From Macrothele yani (Eukaryota > Arthropoda > Arachnida > Araneae > Macrothelidae), in contig CM076990.1 in NCBI GenBank assembly GCA_039090855.1, positions 194,747,232 to 194,811,231 on the forward strand: DNA of 64,000 bases. Direction: 5' to 3'. The notes below the pieces were generated by a model. That model did no database searches, was not told the origin of the DNA, and was given only the letters and a program-made list of their open reading frames with translations. This document shows positions 54,852 through 64,000 of this stretch, in pieces. The translations under genes and the position numbers were made by a program. Each line of letters opens with the position of its first letter. Within the stretch, counting starts at the first letter, position 1.

Positions 54852-56725
54852 AGCACGTCTTTTGAATCTGTTCCGACGCAAATTAAATTTATCAAAGCTA
54901 TTCAAAGTCAATGGAACTGGTATGGAAAACAATAGTATCTGACGGAAGAAAGAAGTTTTTCAATCGGGATTTTAATCCCTCAGATATTGCTGTAAACGGA
55001 ATTGTGAGCTTACGCCTTTTGGTTGCTGACTTGTGCGTTAAGAAAAACATGAATTTATATGAGAAACATTTCGCACCGGAAACGTTCTCCAACATAGAAA
55101 GGATTTTTCAAATCGGACTCTTAGAAACAGAGATATCGACAAAAATAAGAGATGACTTTACGTCCCCTGGTGGGAAAACCATGCATTATTTCAGGAAGAA
55201 TGTATTCTTAAAAAGTTTTTCCATATGAGCACTATCGGTCCAAGAAAAAAAAAAAATTTAGTCGACTTTTCAGGAGCCCAGATTTTGCTACAAATACATC
55301 AGGTGCAGAAATTAACACTTATGCTCCCTGGTGGCCAAACCATTCTTTACCAAGCATTAGAAATTATGTGAAAAATATTTTCCATCAGGTCTTGTATGCG
55401 ATACAAGAAGAATTTGTCAAATCGAAGTTTTAGAAGCAGAAATAACGCAGAAAACGCAATTTACCATTGTGCCCCTAGCGGAAAGTCTATGATTTACTTG
55501 AACATTTTGAATTTATAGGAAAAACATTTCGCATCAGAAACACTATCCAACAAAGAAGGAATTTTTCAAATCAGACTTTTAGAAGTAGAGATATTGACAA
55601 AAATAACATATACATTTACGCCCCCTGGCATAGAAACCATGCATTATTTCAAGGAGAAAATGTTCCTAAAAGGTTTGTCGACATGAGTAGGATCAGTCAG
55701 CAAACCACTTTTTTTCAATAGAGATTTTAGAAGCTCATATTTTGCTGCAAATACATCAGAAGCAAAAATTAAGACTTACGCCACCTGGTGGCCAAACAAT
55801 TTTTTACAAAAATTAGAAATTACGTGCAAACGATTTCCCATCAGGAGCTGTATCCGGTGCAGAAAGAATTTTTTTTAATCGGAGATTTAGAAGCAGAGAT
55901 ATAGGGGGAAACACAATTTACCTCTATGCCCCCTAGCGGAAAGTCTATGAATTACTTGAAAATTTTGAAAATATATGAAAAACATGTCTCACTAGAAACG
56001 CTACCCAACAAAAAAGGAATTTTTCAAATTGGTTTCTAGAAGTAGAGATATTGACAAAAATAAGATATATATCTACGCCCCCTGGTGGAGAAACTGGAAT
56101 TTTTTAAGAACAAAATATTCCGAAAATGTATATCGATGTGAGTGGCATCAGTCCACAAAATAAATTTTTCAATCGATATTTTAGCAGCTCAGATTTTATG
56201 GCAAATACATCGGAAGCAAAAATTAACACTTACACCCCCTTGTGGCTAAAGTATTCTTTACCAAAAATTTGAAATTATATGCAAAAGATTTGCCATCAGG
56301 AGATGTATTCGCATTAAAATTTTTTTTCAAATCAGAGTTTTAGAAGAAGAGTTGTCGGGAAAAATGTAATTTACTTTTACGCCCCCTAGCGGAAAATCTA
56401 TGCGTAATTTGAAAAAGTAAAATAGTCTTCGACATAAATGGAATCGAAAGATAAAAGAATTTTTTCAATCGGTTGTTTAGAAGCAAATATGTAGAATAAA
56501 ACATATTTTTGAATTCGACATCATCTGCATTTACGCCCCCCTGGCGGCGAAATTGTACATCGTAAAAAAAACGAAATAAAGGATCATCATTCGCATATTT
56601 CAAGCTTCCCAATGCAAAACAAATTTTTCAAATCGGACTACTAGTTGCAGAGATATTGTGGGTACAGACAGATGGACGGATAAACCGGTAACATAAGCAC
56701 AATCTTTTTTTACAAAAGACATGCT
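54852..56725. repeat. Higher-order satellite (about 457 bp, three monomers) with CTCF-like cores
   Basis: Ten monomers of about 148-161 bp. Each contains TTTTTCAAATCGGA(C/T)TTTTAGAAG and a CCCCCT(G/A)G-type core at 55161, 55322, 55470, 55619, 55779, 55927, 56076, 56233, 56380 and 56534. Three types alternate: CGCCCCCTGGTGGAGAAAC, CGCCACCTGGTGGCCAAAC and TGCCCCCTAGCGGAAAGTC, so the pattern repeats every 457-458 bp. The ends carry an inverted word (AGCACGTCTTTTG at 54852; CAAAAGACATGCT to 56725), and the right end also occurs alone at 12010-12175, suggesting a mobile element with an amplified interior. Confidence 0.9.
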
Positions 56726-56889
56726 AAAAACATACTAAACATATATTAAGAATTAGGTGTGTACGTGTAACTAACCTTGAAAATACTGTATTAATCTTAT
56801 TGAATGCATGTTTTTAAATAATTAGAATATCAAGTATTGAACTCATTATTTTTATGATAATTGTCAGTAGATAAACATAAAAGTATAGT

Positions 56890-57065
56890 ACTGTTCTCCT
56901 TGGAGCCTTTTTACTGGGTGACCCACCAAGCTAAATTTCCTTACAGGAACATTTTCACTATACATACTGTATAAGAATAAGAGTGGAAAACTTATTCCCA
57001 CATACACCATAAATATTGATGAAAAGTGGCTGAAATCTGTGTCAAATATGATTTATTACTGGTGG
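56890..57065. repeat. Copy of the 46.5-kb interspersed repeat
   Basis: GGAGCCTTTTTACTGGGTGA, TTATTCCCACATACACCAT and GATGAAAAGTGGCTGAAATC match 46475-46637 with a few differences. It has no SINE insertion, so it shows the unoccupied state of the site disrupted at 46639. Confidence 0.8.
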
Positions 57066-59339
57066 AAGCTTTGAACTTAATCTCGCAATGTTACCTATCG
57101 TGCTCTCACCCTGGGAATCAAATTTTTTTTTGCACATGTTAAGTTTGTTTTGTTAGTGTCCATGTTTGTTGTATCATTCTGTTGTGGTGCAAATTTTTTT
57201 TCATAGAAAGATAGATCATTTTGTAAAAAAGCATCTATGTATGCCGCACAGTAATACTAGTTATAATACTGACAAGGCTCTTCTCAATGTTAGCAGGTAT
57301 GCACTTTTGTAGTACACTTTTCATTATATATCCAATGTTACTTGTTTTGTGCTATTTGGAAATGAAATCTGTTTAGAATTGTTGATACTTTTTGTCTGTG
57401 AATACACTAAAATAATGCAAGGTCTGTATGAAAAAATGATGTTTTGTAATTGTGCACTCTGCTAACAAGCCTACAATGAACTTCGAACTTAATGTCGTCA
57501 TATGCACAGACGTGCCAACTCTCTGGATTTAGATGGGAGACTCCGGATTTTCAGCCCTTCCTCCCACCCTGCGGATAAATTCTCCTGATTTTTACACAAG
57601 AATTAGCCGTTAGGATGGTCGAAATTTTGTCCCCCTCCGGGATTTCAAACCACCTGTGAAATCTTTTTCTTTCTGTGTCGATGCAAGGTGGCATTATCAT
57701 CAATTTCACACTTTTTCTCTCTTCGTGTCTGCAAAAGAAAGCTGCCTCGGTGGCACAGTTTTCTGGCTTCTGACTAATGGTCCGAGATGGGTAAAAAAAA
57801 ATTTGCTTTAACAAAATTTCTCCCAGTCCAATTGTCATACGACACCTTCAGCAAAGAGCTTACCCTCTCTTGCACTAGAATGCCGAGGAGGGTCAGTAAC
57901 TGATGGACAGATGGGAGCTGCCCTGCCTTCTCCTTGCAGTTCAATCTCTCAACCCCTCACCTCAACTGAGCCGCAGGCGTTCTAAGTGACGATAAACAGT
58001 TGAGTTTCAATTAATTCACTTAACGGCAAAAAGGAGTAGTTACAGTTTGCCTCGCTTTCTAACAAAAGGCGATGTTAGTACGATTATTTTTGTCATCTTC
58101 GCCTTCACGCACAACCTAAAGAAGAAATGAAAAACAGTTGGCTGCTATTTTATTCGTAAAAAACAACAACATGCAGACGATTTTACGTTTAAATTATCTT
58201 GCGGAATCAGTGTACCTAAAAACAAATTTCAGTAGTGGAGGGGATGTTGATTTTTGTGCTGTTTTTTTCTCTCCAGAACTTTTAGTGGACCAATAATACT
58301 ACTTCTGGAAAATTGTTCCTACATCTAGAAAATGTCGATAAAAAATAGTGCTCGTGTGATTTTATGAGTTGTAAAAATCGCCTGATTTCAGATTTTGAAG
58401 GTTGTGTGCAAAGAATAGATGGTAGATGTCTTTGTATGATCATATCTATTTTTTTACCATGTTTTGACCAAATATGATGTTGAGTTTACCTTTAATGCAA
58501 GGTCTAATCATAAAAAGATCATGCACTGAAGTATATGGGGGTATATGAATGCAAATTTTATATTTGTCACAACACTGAAGAATGTTCTGCTAACAGATAG
58601 CCCAGTTTGTCATAATATGCTGAGGGTGGTGGAAGTATTTATTAATCTTGAAGTTCTGTCCTGCTAACTTAAGTACTCCTACTATAAAGGATTTTTTGAA
58701 AAAAAAAAAAAATCCCCCCACAACCAAGATACCCAGTCTGTCACCATCTGACTTTTGGTTGTTTCTGACCATCAGGTTCAAATTGAAACAATGAAGATTT
58801 GACATTGACAACAGAATGTGCCTGTTTCAGCTGCAGGAGGTAGAATTCAAACTTTTTGTTTTGCAACAGTGCCAAAATTGGCAGCCATCATTAATAGTAA
58901 TTTGTTTATTGATTAAGCAAGGAATATGGACCTTTTTATTACAACTTTTGTAGCCTATATTTGCTGAATCTAAAGTCAGCATAGTAAAAATTAACTCCTA
59001 AAATTGCATGAAGATATAGTGAGAGTTTGTTTATTTTATGGTGTGGCTGAAATTAATTTTTATTATTGTTTTTCGACATTTGTATTTTCATGTCTGATTT
59101 TATAACCAGCTCAGCTAGCAAAGCAATTATTTAAGTGGCTTTTGATAGTAAATGTTATTTTTCAGTATTATTATTTGTGTAATACTTTTGTAGAAAGATG
59201 TACTTGTGCATCCAGTTTGCTTTGTTTTCCAGTTTCCATTACAAAAGTATGTGCAGTGTGCCTCATTGTGGTCATTTTTTCTTGTATTCAATTTTTATTT
59301 ATAGTTCATTTATTAGTTTATTTTTTCCTTTTTTCACAG
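57066..59339. other. Intron sequence, no gene seen
   Basis: A fragment resembling a SINE head (CTGCCTCGGTGGCACAG at about 57741) lacks a B box. A region at 57505-57600 (GTGCCAACTCTCTGGATTTA) looks like the end of an unknown repeat. The last 30 bp before 59340 are pyrimidine-rich, as expected of a splice acceptor. Confidence 0.4.
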
Positions 59340-59479
59340 GAGTATTGTTTCAAATATAATTGATTATAGAACACTAACTGCCAACATTGAAGCACTGGGA
59401 CAAACTGACAATGTTGGATTCGCTTCATCACGTTATGATGCTGAATGTAGAAACTTCTCAGATCATGAATATTATGCAG
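59340..59479 (+). CDS. Exon 4 of the LSM-domain gene
   Basis: A 140-nt exon with acceptor TTTTTTCACAG and donor GCAG|GTATGA. Joined to exon 3 in phase 2 it reads R SIVSNIIDYRTLTANIEALG, QTDNVGFASSRYDAECRNFS, DHEYYAG and ends in phase 1; other frames have stops. It adds a linker that, in EXD1-like proteins, would lead to the 3'-5' exonuclease-like domain. No convincing next exon was found up to 64000, so the gene continues outside the window. About 127 codons are covered by the four exons. Confidence 0.7.
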
Positions 59480-60650
59480 GTATGAAATTTTATGTACTGA
59501 AATATTTTATTCTGTTGTGTAATGTTGAGTTTGCTCCTTGTGCATCTGTCATTGGTATAGCTGGTATGTCGGCTGTTTAGACAGTAGCATTACCACTGCT
59601 GAAGTTTGTCGTGACATACTGGTGATGTTTCACAACCTGTTTGCTGATGTTAGGTTTGTTGCATATTCCATTCAGCTGAAAGTGGATTGCTATATGTCCA
59701 TGGTTTAACATTTGAACAAGTTTATGAACTTGTTGGGCTGTGTGTTTTGATTTGAGGTAATAGTTGGTAAGACTGGTGCACTGGGAAATGTAGTGCAGTG
59801 TACGCTTGATTATCTGATATCTGAATTTATGACAGAGAGGAGAGAAAAAATACTTTGATTGAGGTTGTTGTCTTTCAGATGTTAGTAAACTGTGAAGTGG
59901 GGGGAAAAAAACAACAGTCCGTGACGTTAGTTATATGTGACTCCATTGGGAAGATAAATCAAGTGTTTTGTCTTCATGTCATACTTTGTACAATCAACAT
60001 TTATTAAATTAGAATTTTACTTTATCCTGATTTGCTTGGGACTGGTGAATTCTCATTCCACTTAGTCTGGGACAAATTGGGCAAGAAATAATTTTTGACC
60101 CCCTGCTCTTTGATACACAGAACTTCATCAAGCATCTTGAAACCTTTTTCATTTTCTTCACTATTTAGACACATAATTAGTTTGAAAAAGACATCTAAAT
60201 CCTTTTCTTCTGGATTGAAAATGATCCTATTTTGTGTGATTTTTTTTTGCCAATGAACACCCCATTTTGTGTGAAAGAATCTGTTTTGCCCACTTCTAAG
60301 AAAAGATTGGCCATATTAAAACCACAGACCACTGGTTTTTTGTATAAGGATATGGAGGAGATAGAAATTCCCTATTTCCATCAAAAGCTAAGCAGAATCT
60401 TTGAGGCAAAAATTTACTGATTTTTTTATTTTATATTATTATATTTTTTTGCCTGGAATATTCATGTTTTTAACTGTCTTATTGACCAGGATCACTGTGT
60501 GTTATTTGGCAGGTCCACTGTGTGGTGGTAAATATGGAGAGCCATATATGCTGTTTTGGAAGTGGAGATTGCAAAACTGCCTGCTAAATGAAAATGTCTG
60601 CTATTTGGGAGTGTACGTTGAGGAAGTTTTACTGTATTTATGTAATATAT
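59480..60650. other. No gene recognised
   Basis: A plus-strand frame of 62 codons (60232-60420) and one of 106 codons (60401-60721) have no known motif; the latter contains hydrophobic stretches and an AG at 60511-60512 that could act as an acceptor, but the translation does not resemble the expected continuation of the LSM gene. Confidence 0.35.
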
Positions 60651-60654
60651 ATAT

Positions 60655-60885
60655 ATTTGTTTTGGGGTTTAACAACCACCATCAGAAATTCTTAAGGCTA
60701 CAAGCAATTTCCCATCCCTAATTCAGAGCCACTGATTCTAGGAAATGGACAGTCCCATCAAGCAAGCATACCACACGTCTCATCTGTGACTCAAACCTGG
60801 GTCTGTCTCTGAAACAAATGATGATAAAGAAGCCTGTTACATAGACAATTCGGCCACTGGGGGAAGGGGGCTTACTGTGTTTTAC
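60655..60885 (-). repeat. Possible tRNA-derived SINE, second family
   Basis: On the minus strand CCAGTGGCCGAATTG (box A-like, about 60858) is followed by CAGGTTTGAGTCACAG (box B-like, about 60790), spacing compatible with a tRNA head, and the element may end near 60660. It does not match the main SINE of the window. No target duplication was identified. Confidence 0.4.
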
Positions 60886-61554
60886 AAATACTGGTAACTG
60901 ATTATTCATTAACTCGTCAAATGATCTGTAACTTTTGCATGTTTTTGAAAATTTCCGAGAGGTCTCCTAATGTCAGTTCAGATTTTTTTCTAAATTATCA
61001 CTATATCCAAAGTCTTGAATTCATATGCACTTAATGAAAAGGCAGTTATGTGCAATGGTTGATGCACTTATTAATTTCCTCTTCATCATAATGCTCCTCT
61101 TCTGTTTGATTTGCAGCAACAATATCTACATCACTTGTGAAGTGTTTTACTCCTGGTTCAGGTAAATCACTTTGCAGCCAGTTGTCAAATTTTTGTTTGT
61201 GAGCATTTTGAAAATCTTGTAAATAATTTATTGAATCCATTATCTCAGACAATCTACATGCTTCTTCTTTGGTAGAACTAGGTAAAAAAAATTCATTCTA
61301 CATTTTGATGAATTTTCCTCCTTTCTTGAATAAATATTACCAGTTTTACATTACACTACACTTGAGACACAGCATATGTAGCTTGTACTACAGTTATTTT
61401 TTACAGAATGTTATTAAACAAGAAACCATACATAATAATAATTCACACCCTAATAATTGAGAGTATATGCTGTATATGTTTATTATGCATGGAATGGATT
61501 TCACAAATGTTGTATATATCACCAAGTTGTTCTCTGAGATTCTTAGCTTCACAA
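60886..61554. other. No gene recognised
   Basis: A minus-strand frame of 68 codons (61252-61046) is acidic (NQTEEEHYDEEE) and could be a piece of a transposase-like protein, but no motif supports this. Confidence 0.3.
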
Positions 61555-62498
61555 GTAGAAATACAAACTGCTAGATAAATGTTAACTAATTTTTTTTACT
61601 TACTGTTGCTGTATCAAACTTCTCCATTTACAGCGATCTTGACACACAACTCAGGCTTCACTGACATCCATCACACACTGTACACAAGGTCTTCTATACT
61701 TCATACTTGTTGTCGTGTTTTCGTGCAAACACTCTTGAATCTGACCGTACTATGGCCACCTTGGCCTTCCTCTGCTTTTCTTCCTCCGACTTGGGCTGAC
61801 ATTTTTTTTAGTAAGCATCTCATCACTCATTCTTTCAACATATCCAAACCACTGAAGCATATTAGTCTCCACCTTGCTAACAACAGTTTGCTTCACATTA
61901 CACAACTGCAACACATCTTCATTCCTCACAAGATCAGAACGTGTCTTGGCAACCCTTCCCCGTAAGTATAAAGTATTTCTCCAGCACACAAATGACTGCT
62001 ATGTTTCTTCTGAAGTACCCATGTTTCACTGCCATACATCAGAGTAGGAACAATTAAACTTTCATACACAGCCATGCGAGACTCTCTTGAGAACCCATCA
62101 TTCCTGTGAAAACCTTCCAAAGCAGCTAGGACTTTCGATAAAGAATTCACTCGCCTACCAATTTTGCCATGGAGTTTGTTCTCTTTATCAAACATGCTTC
62201 CTAAATACACAAACTCATTCACCTGGTCAATCACTGTGCCATTTAGGTTTATATTACATTCAGTGCTAACAGTTCTTCGCTCAAAAAACATAATTTTGAT
62301 TTTTCCCTTATTTAAATTCAGTTTGAATTTCATGCAAACTTCGTACATCAGGGACAACATACTCTGCAACTTACTTTTGCTCTCTGCCAACAGGACTGTG
62401 TCATCAGTGTACAGCAATCTCCTCACACGGATATTACCAAGACATAAATCAGTATTGTCCATCTTGGCATCACACATCCAAAATATATTAAACAACAT
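61555..62498 (-). pseudogene. LINE reverse transcriptase C-terminal half
   Basis: Minus strand: the catalytic box as RRLLYTDDTVLLAES (62420; usually YADD), then LSLMYEVCMKFKLNLNKGK, VNEFVYLGSMFDKENKLHGK, IGRRVNSLSKVLAALEG and LIVPTLMYGSETWVL (about 62010). After a shift near 61985, DVLQLCNVKQTVVSKVETNM and LQWFGYVERMSDEMLTKK follow. The N-terminal RT and endonuclease are missing. Same family as 41487-41850, including the 3' region. Confidence 0.87.
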
Positions 62499-62689
62499 CT
62501 CCTATAAAAACTCATTTGCATATGAAATGTCATGATGTAACTCATGCACGTAAGATTTTCAGATTTGTAAGATGAGCAAAGTAGTATGCAGTTGGTGGGA
62601 TGAAAATTAACGATTTTTTAAGAGTTAGGTAACTAAAATACATTTTATTCTTTTTATATGTAGTGAGTTGATTTAATTATAGTGCCTAT

Positions 62690-63300
62690 TGCTTGCGGAA
62701 TTGAAGTCCGCGACTCTTGTACAGCACCATTTTCGCCGCAAGTACAACCTTGGAGGGGCGGCAGACGTCTGGACTTAAGTGTTCATTATGAAGTGGGACA
62801 AGCAACTCAGAGAAATGGGAAATTTGTTCCCGATGACTGGTAAACATGCTAAGTTTATGTGTCTGGAGAACAGAAAGAGATTTGAAAGTATTTTCAAAGA
62901 AGCCCAAGAAATCCCTAAGAGGCTGGTGTGCAGCTAGACATCCCACCAACAACGGTCCATTGGGTACTTCATAAAAGGTTGCGTTTACATATGTACAAGA
63001 TTCAACTCCAACAAGTTATGTTGCATGACAGAGCAGCACGTAAAAAATTTGCAGATACAGTGTTGGCGAAAATTGATGTCGACAATACATTCCTAGACCA
63101 GGTATATTTTTCAGACAAGGCAACATTCCAAGTGTCTGGAAATGTAAACTGACATCTGCTGCATCTGGGAGTCCAAAAATCGATACGTTGTTCATGAACA
63201 TGAATGAGATTCTCCAAAATGCAATGTTCGGTGTGGGATCACGAAGGACAAAATCATTGGTCCCTTTATTCTTGTGGAGGCCATGGTAACTGGACTCCAG
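62690..63300 (+). pseudogene. Tc1/mariner-superfamily (IS630-like) transposase relic
   Basis: Plus-strand pieces in several frames: ATLVQHHFRRKYNLGGAADV-like start (62710), GVQLDIPPTTVHWVLHKRLR (62925), KIQLQQVMLHDRAARKKFAD (62998) and the first catalytic Asp as DQVYFSDKATFQVSGNVN (63095). Later sequence (SVWDHEGQNHWSLYSCGG) corresponds to the region around the second Asp but is frameshifted. FSD(E)A-F-x-(V/L)-(S/N)G-x-VN is typical of this transposase group. The C-terminal third is lost. Confidence 0.7.
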
Positions 63301-64000
63301 CCCTTGGAAAACTGCTGAAATTTCTCCTTGCCAATGTGGCTAGTGGAATAAAAATTTTACTAGCCAAATGACAAAATCTACTGGCCATGCGAAGTTAAAA
63401 ATAAGAATTCAGTAACTTCTCTACTTAAGTTTCTGTGAAATTAAATAGGTGAATTTTTTTTCTTTCTAATGAGAGACCCCTCCCCCATTAACTTCATAAA
63501 AACAAATGCAGAGCAGTTACTGCATAGGATCATTAGATTGACTTCAAATATTGCATATGCTTTTGTTCAAAAGTGACTGATTTTTGAAAATTTATTTTCA
63601 GTGCTGTAATATCATTACTCTTACTAAGTGTCACTATTTAAACATGCCCGATTACTCGTTTTTACGAAGTTCATTTCTGAAAAGCCATGCTCACAAGGAG
63701 CACATGGCATTAGATGTAACAGCTGCATCATCTTAATAACATTGCCATAACAGTTTGTTTATTTTTGTTCAGCATATATTGTGGCTAAACAGAGATTCAA
63801 AGATAATCTTTTTACCTGTAGATGACATTATGCTTTGTGCAAAGTATACCATGGCAAAGGTTGCTTTACTAACCTTGACTTGTTGGTCGCTCCAGGCTGA
63901 TCTGTCAGCAGTATATTTTCTCTCGAAGCCCACCTTCACTTCCATTCATTTTCGAAGAAGCTGCAGTAACATGGGCAAGAAAACTGAACTCGATATTCAT
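63301..64000. other. No gene recognised
   Basis: AT-rich sequence. A word pair TACTAGCCAAATGACAAAAT / CTACTGGCCATGCG near 63358-63395 is the only local pattern noted. No exon of the LSM gene was found. Confidence 0.4.

Noticed and set aside
57741..57800. A SINE head
   Set aside because: Only a box A-like word is present; no box B, tail or target duplication.
60401..60721. A candidate fifth exon of the LSM gene beginning after the AG at 60511
   Set aside because: The phase fits and the frame is open, but there is no clear donor and no resemblance to the exonuclease-like domain expected there.

Overview
The window is animal (invertebrate) nuclear DNA, most likely arthropod and possibly chelicerate. 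It is AT-rich, gene-poor and intron-rich. It is full of Tc1/mariner, hAT, P-like and TTAA-type DNA transposons, RTE and I/Jockey-type LINEs, tRNA-derived SINEs and tandem repeats. Almost every transposase or reverse transcriptase frame is broken. The arthropod assignment is an inference from the repeat repertoire; no diagnostic host gene fixes the species.

Layout. 1-3.3 kb: two Tc1-like elements and SINE heads. 3.8-5.2 kb: a non-autonomous hAT-like element with 8-bp target duplications. 5.6-6.8 kb: a P-element/THAP9-like relic. 7.4-9.25 kb: two satellite-type arrays (about 131 bp and 15/16 bp units). 10.1-12.9 kb: hAT and LINE relics. 13.0-18.1 kb: a minisatellite carrying CTCF-like motifs, then a long T-rich repeat field. 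18.4-20.4 kb: a compact intronless minus-strand locus with an ALKBH2-like dioxygenase and a PC4/p15-domain protein, followed by five tandem 16-nt hairpins, one of which has the form of a histone mRNA stem-loop. 21.3-33.2 kb: a four-unit tandem array (about 3.64 kb per full unit) that carries three identical copies of a promoter plus first coding exon. 35.9-40.8 kb: adjacent inverted-repeat elements. 41.5-43.2 kb: a LINE fragment and a third Tc1 element. 43.7-45.8 kb: a hAT relic. 47.1-50.3 kb: a near-complete but frameshifted RTE LINE. 51-53.6 kb: a LINE with an RNase H domain. 54.5-56.7 kb: a MITE and a higher-order satellite whose monomers each carry a CTCF-like motif. 61.6-63.3 kb: LINE and transposase relics.

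The main host gene is on the plus strand and I assembled it from splice signals and phase. Exon 1 occurs at 22448, 26085 and 29738. It is followed by exons at 43511-43576, 45955-46006 and 59340-59479. All have AG/GT borders and mutually compatible phases, and together they encode a protein that begins with an Sm/LSM-like domain, best resembling the N-terminus of EXD1-type piRNA-biogenesis proteins. The 3' end lies beyond the window. The first-exon array therefore looks like a triplicated alternative promoter/first exon for one downstream gene body.

The two places most worth following up are the first-exon array and the AlkB-PC4 locus with its histone-like 3' hairpins.
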